Assembly (NCBI GenBank): GCA_003669125.1
Contig: QWQF01000303.1
Span: forward strand, 1-37,035
DNA: 37,035 bases
Direction: 5' to 3'
Origin: Planctomycetota bacterium
Lineage (GTDB): Bacteria > Planctomycetota > Planctomycetia > Planctomycetales > Planctomycetaceae
Below the pieces are notes generated by a model. That model worked only from the letters and a program-made list of their open reading frames with translations, searched no databases and was not told where the DNA came from. Both the position numbers and the translations under genes were made by a program. How positions within the stretch are numbered: position 1 is the first letter of the stretch; every line of letters begins with the position of its first letter. Positions 36,538 to 37,035 of this stretch are shown in pieces.

Positions 36538-36705
36538 CCCGCTGTGGACATCGCCAATGTTCCTAGAGCTTTGGCAAAACCCTCAGCGACTTTCACACTT
36601 CCCGCTGTGACTTTCACAAAACCCGCTGTGACTTTCACCAAACCCGCTGTGACTTTCACAAAACCCGCTGTGACTTTCACCAAACCCGCTGTGACAATTG
36701 CCATT
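36538..36705. repeat. 21-bp tandem array
   Basis: Four near-identical units start at 36601, 36622, 36643 and 36664, each beginning CCCGCTGTGACTTTCAC. A partial unit starts at 36685 and degenerate units lie on both sides (e.g. 36538 and 36580). Units alternate between A and C at position 18, giving a 42-bp higher-order period. The minus strand reads as heptads (V-K-V-T-A-G-F/L). Confidence 0.85.
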
Positions 36706-36873
36706 TCTCCTGCGGGAACGTCCATTTCCTCAGAGGGATTCTTCAGAAACGCCGTGAATTGCCGGGTGGAACCGATCCCGCCTCGAATTGGCACACGAGT
36801 TTGGGGACGCCCGACAAGCCAACCCCAGCAGGCCCTTCAATGCTTCGCTGCGGCTTCCGGTCGTGCTGCGAGG

Positions 36874-36932
36874 TAACCCGAAGCGTCAGCGAGGGCGGCG
36901 TCACAGTTCGCCCTCGCTGACGCTTCGGGTTA
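36874..36932. repeat. Perfect palindromic repeat, type A
   Basis: 24-bp arms are perfectly complementary (core CCCGAAGCGTCAGCGAGGGC) around an 11-bp loop. It has the same arms as 11494-11588. Confidence 0.9.
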
Positions 36933-36975
36933 CAAATCATCTCGGCGATCCCGCAGGATTCAGGAACGGCATCCC

Positions 36976-37033
36976 AGCACGACGCGCCAGCGAGTGGTCG
37001 TTCGGGGAGAACCACTCGCTGACGCGTCGTGCT
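36976..37033. repeat. Near-perfect palindromic repeat, type B
   Basis: 23-bp arms (starting AGCACGACGCGCCAGCGAGT) match at 22 positions around a 12-bp loop. It shares the GCGYCAGCGAG core with type A but has different arm ends. Confidence 0.9.
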
Positions 37034-37035
37034 AA

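Larger units (their letters stand above)
36261..37035. other. Repeat-rich non-coding end of the window, 775 bp
   Basis: No gene supported. The region holds the promoter of the sulfatase gene (minus strand, not located), a 21-bp tandem array (36538-36705) and two palindromes (36874-36932 and 36976-37033). Open frames on both strands across the array are products of its 21-bp period. Confidence 0.6.

Noticed and set aside
35073-36566. 497-codon plus-strand frame opposite the third sulfatase
   Set aside because: It is an antisense shadow; the minus strand carries a full sulfatase with signal peptide and motifs.
36538-36705. 21-bp repeats as a CRISPR array
   Set aside because: Units are directly contiguous without spacers, and no cas genes are present.
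36261-36794. 178-residue N-terminal extension of the third sulfatase
   Set aside because: It is made of the 21-bp repeat and low-complexity sequence; the start at 36260 has a ribosome site and signal peptide.

Overview
The window looks like a chromosomal stretch of a planctomycete (Planctomycetota, probably Planctomycetales/Pirellulales). The grounds are the high GC content, five intact DUF1501 genes, a DUF1553 gene end, three sulfatases, exported Gfo/Idh-like proteins, and surface proteins with the planctomycete N-terminal 'LExR' motif. I saw no rRNA, tRNA, CRISPR array, transposase, integrase or recognisable phage gene.

Layout. 1-7473: the end of a DUF1553 gene, then DUF1501 genes at 848, 2772 and 6127 (+), with a convergent YceI plus membrane-protein pair (minus strand) between the last two. 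7832-12992 (minus strand): a serine hydrolase, a Gfo/Idh-like exported protein, its TAT-signal neighbour, and a fourth DUF1501. 13284-17342 (+): a MoxR-type AAA ATPase with an acidic tail, the scar of an FAD oxidoreductase, and two tandem paralogous surface proteins built of calcium-binding RTX nonapeptides. 17488-22251 (+): an Mla-type lipid-transport set (permease, ATPase, MCE protein), a PEGA lipoprotein, and a PP2C phosphatase with membrane segments. 22288-28500 (minus strand): a DUF1559 scar, the fifth DUF1501, several lineage-specific genes in a lower-GC patch, and the scar of a further DUF1501. 28502-37035: two sulfatases in an operon, a small monooxygenase-fold protein, an MMPL transporter (+), and a third sulfatase with an altered active-site signature. 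The window ends in repeat-rich non-coding DNA.

How the genes may work together. The sulfatases, DUF1501/DUF1553 proteins, serine hydrolase and Gfo/Idh-like proteins are mostly exported. They fit the planctomycete habit of degrading sulfated and other complex polysaccharides. The Mla, PEGA, PP2C and MMPL genes point to envelope lipid handling, and the RTX-like and 'LESR' proteins to the cell surface.

Three patterns stand out. First, there are several gene scars in which fragments of a family remain while the body is gone (FAD oxidoreductase, DUF1501, DUF1559). Second, a family of short palindromes sharing a GCGYCAGCGAG core lies between genes, and at two loci it sits beside 21-bp tandem arrays. 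Third, two exported enzymes lack hallmark residues: the Gfo/Idh EKP motif reads GRP, and a sulfatase CxPSR signature reads CCPSL. I did not find a clear new defence or mobile system. The palindrome/21-bp-array association and the matched RTX gene pair are the best candidates for something undescribed.
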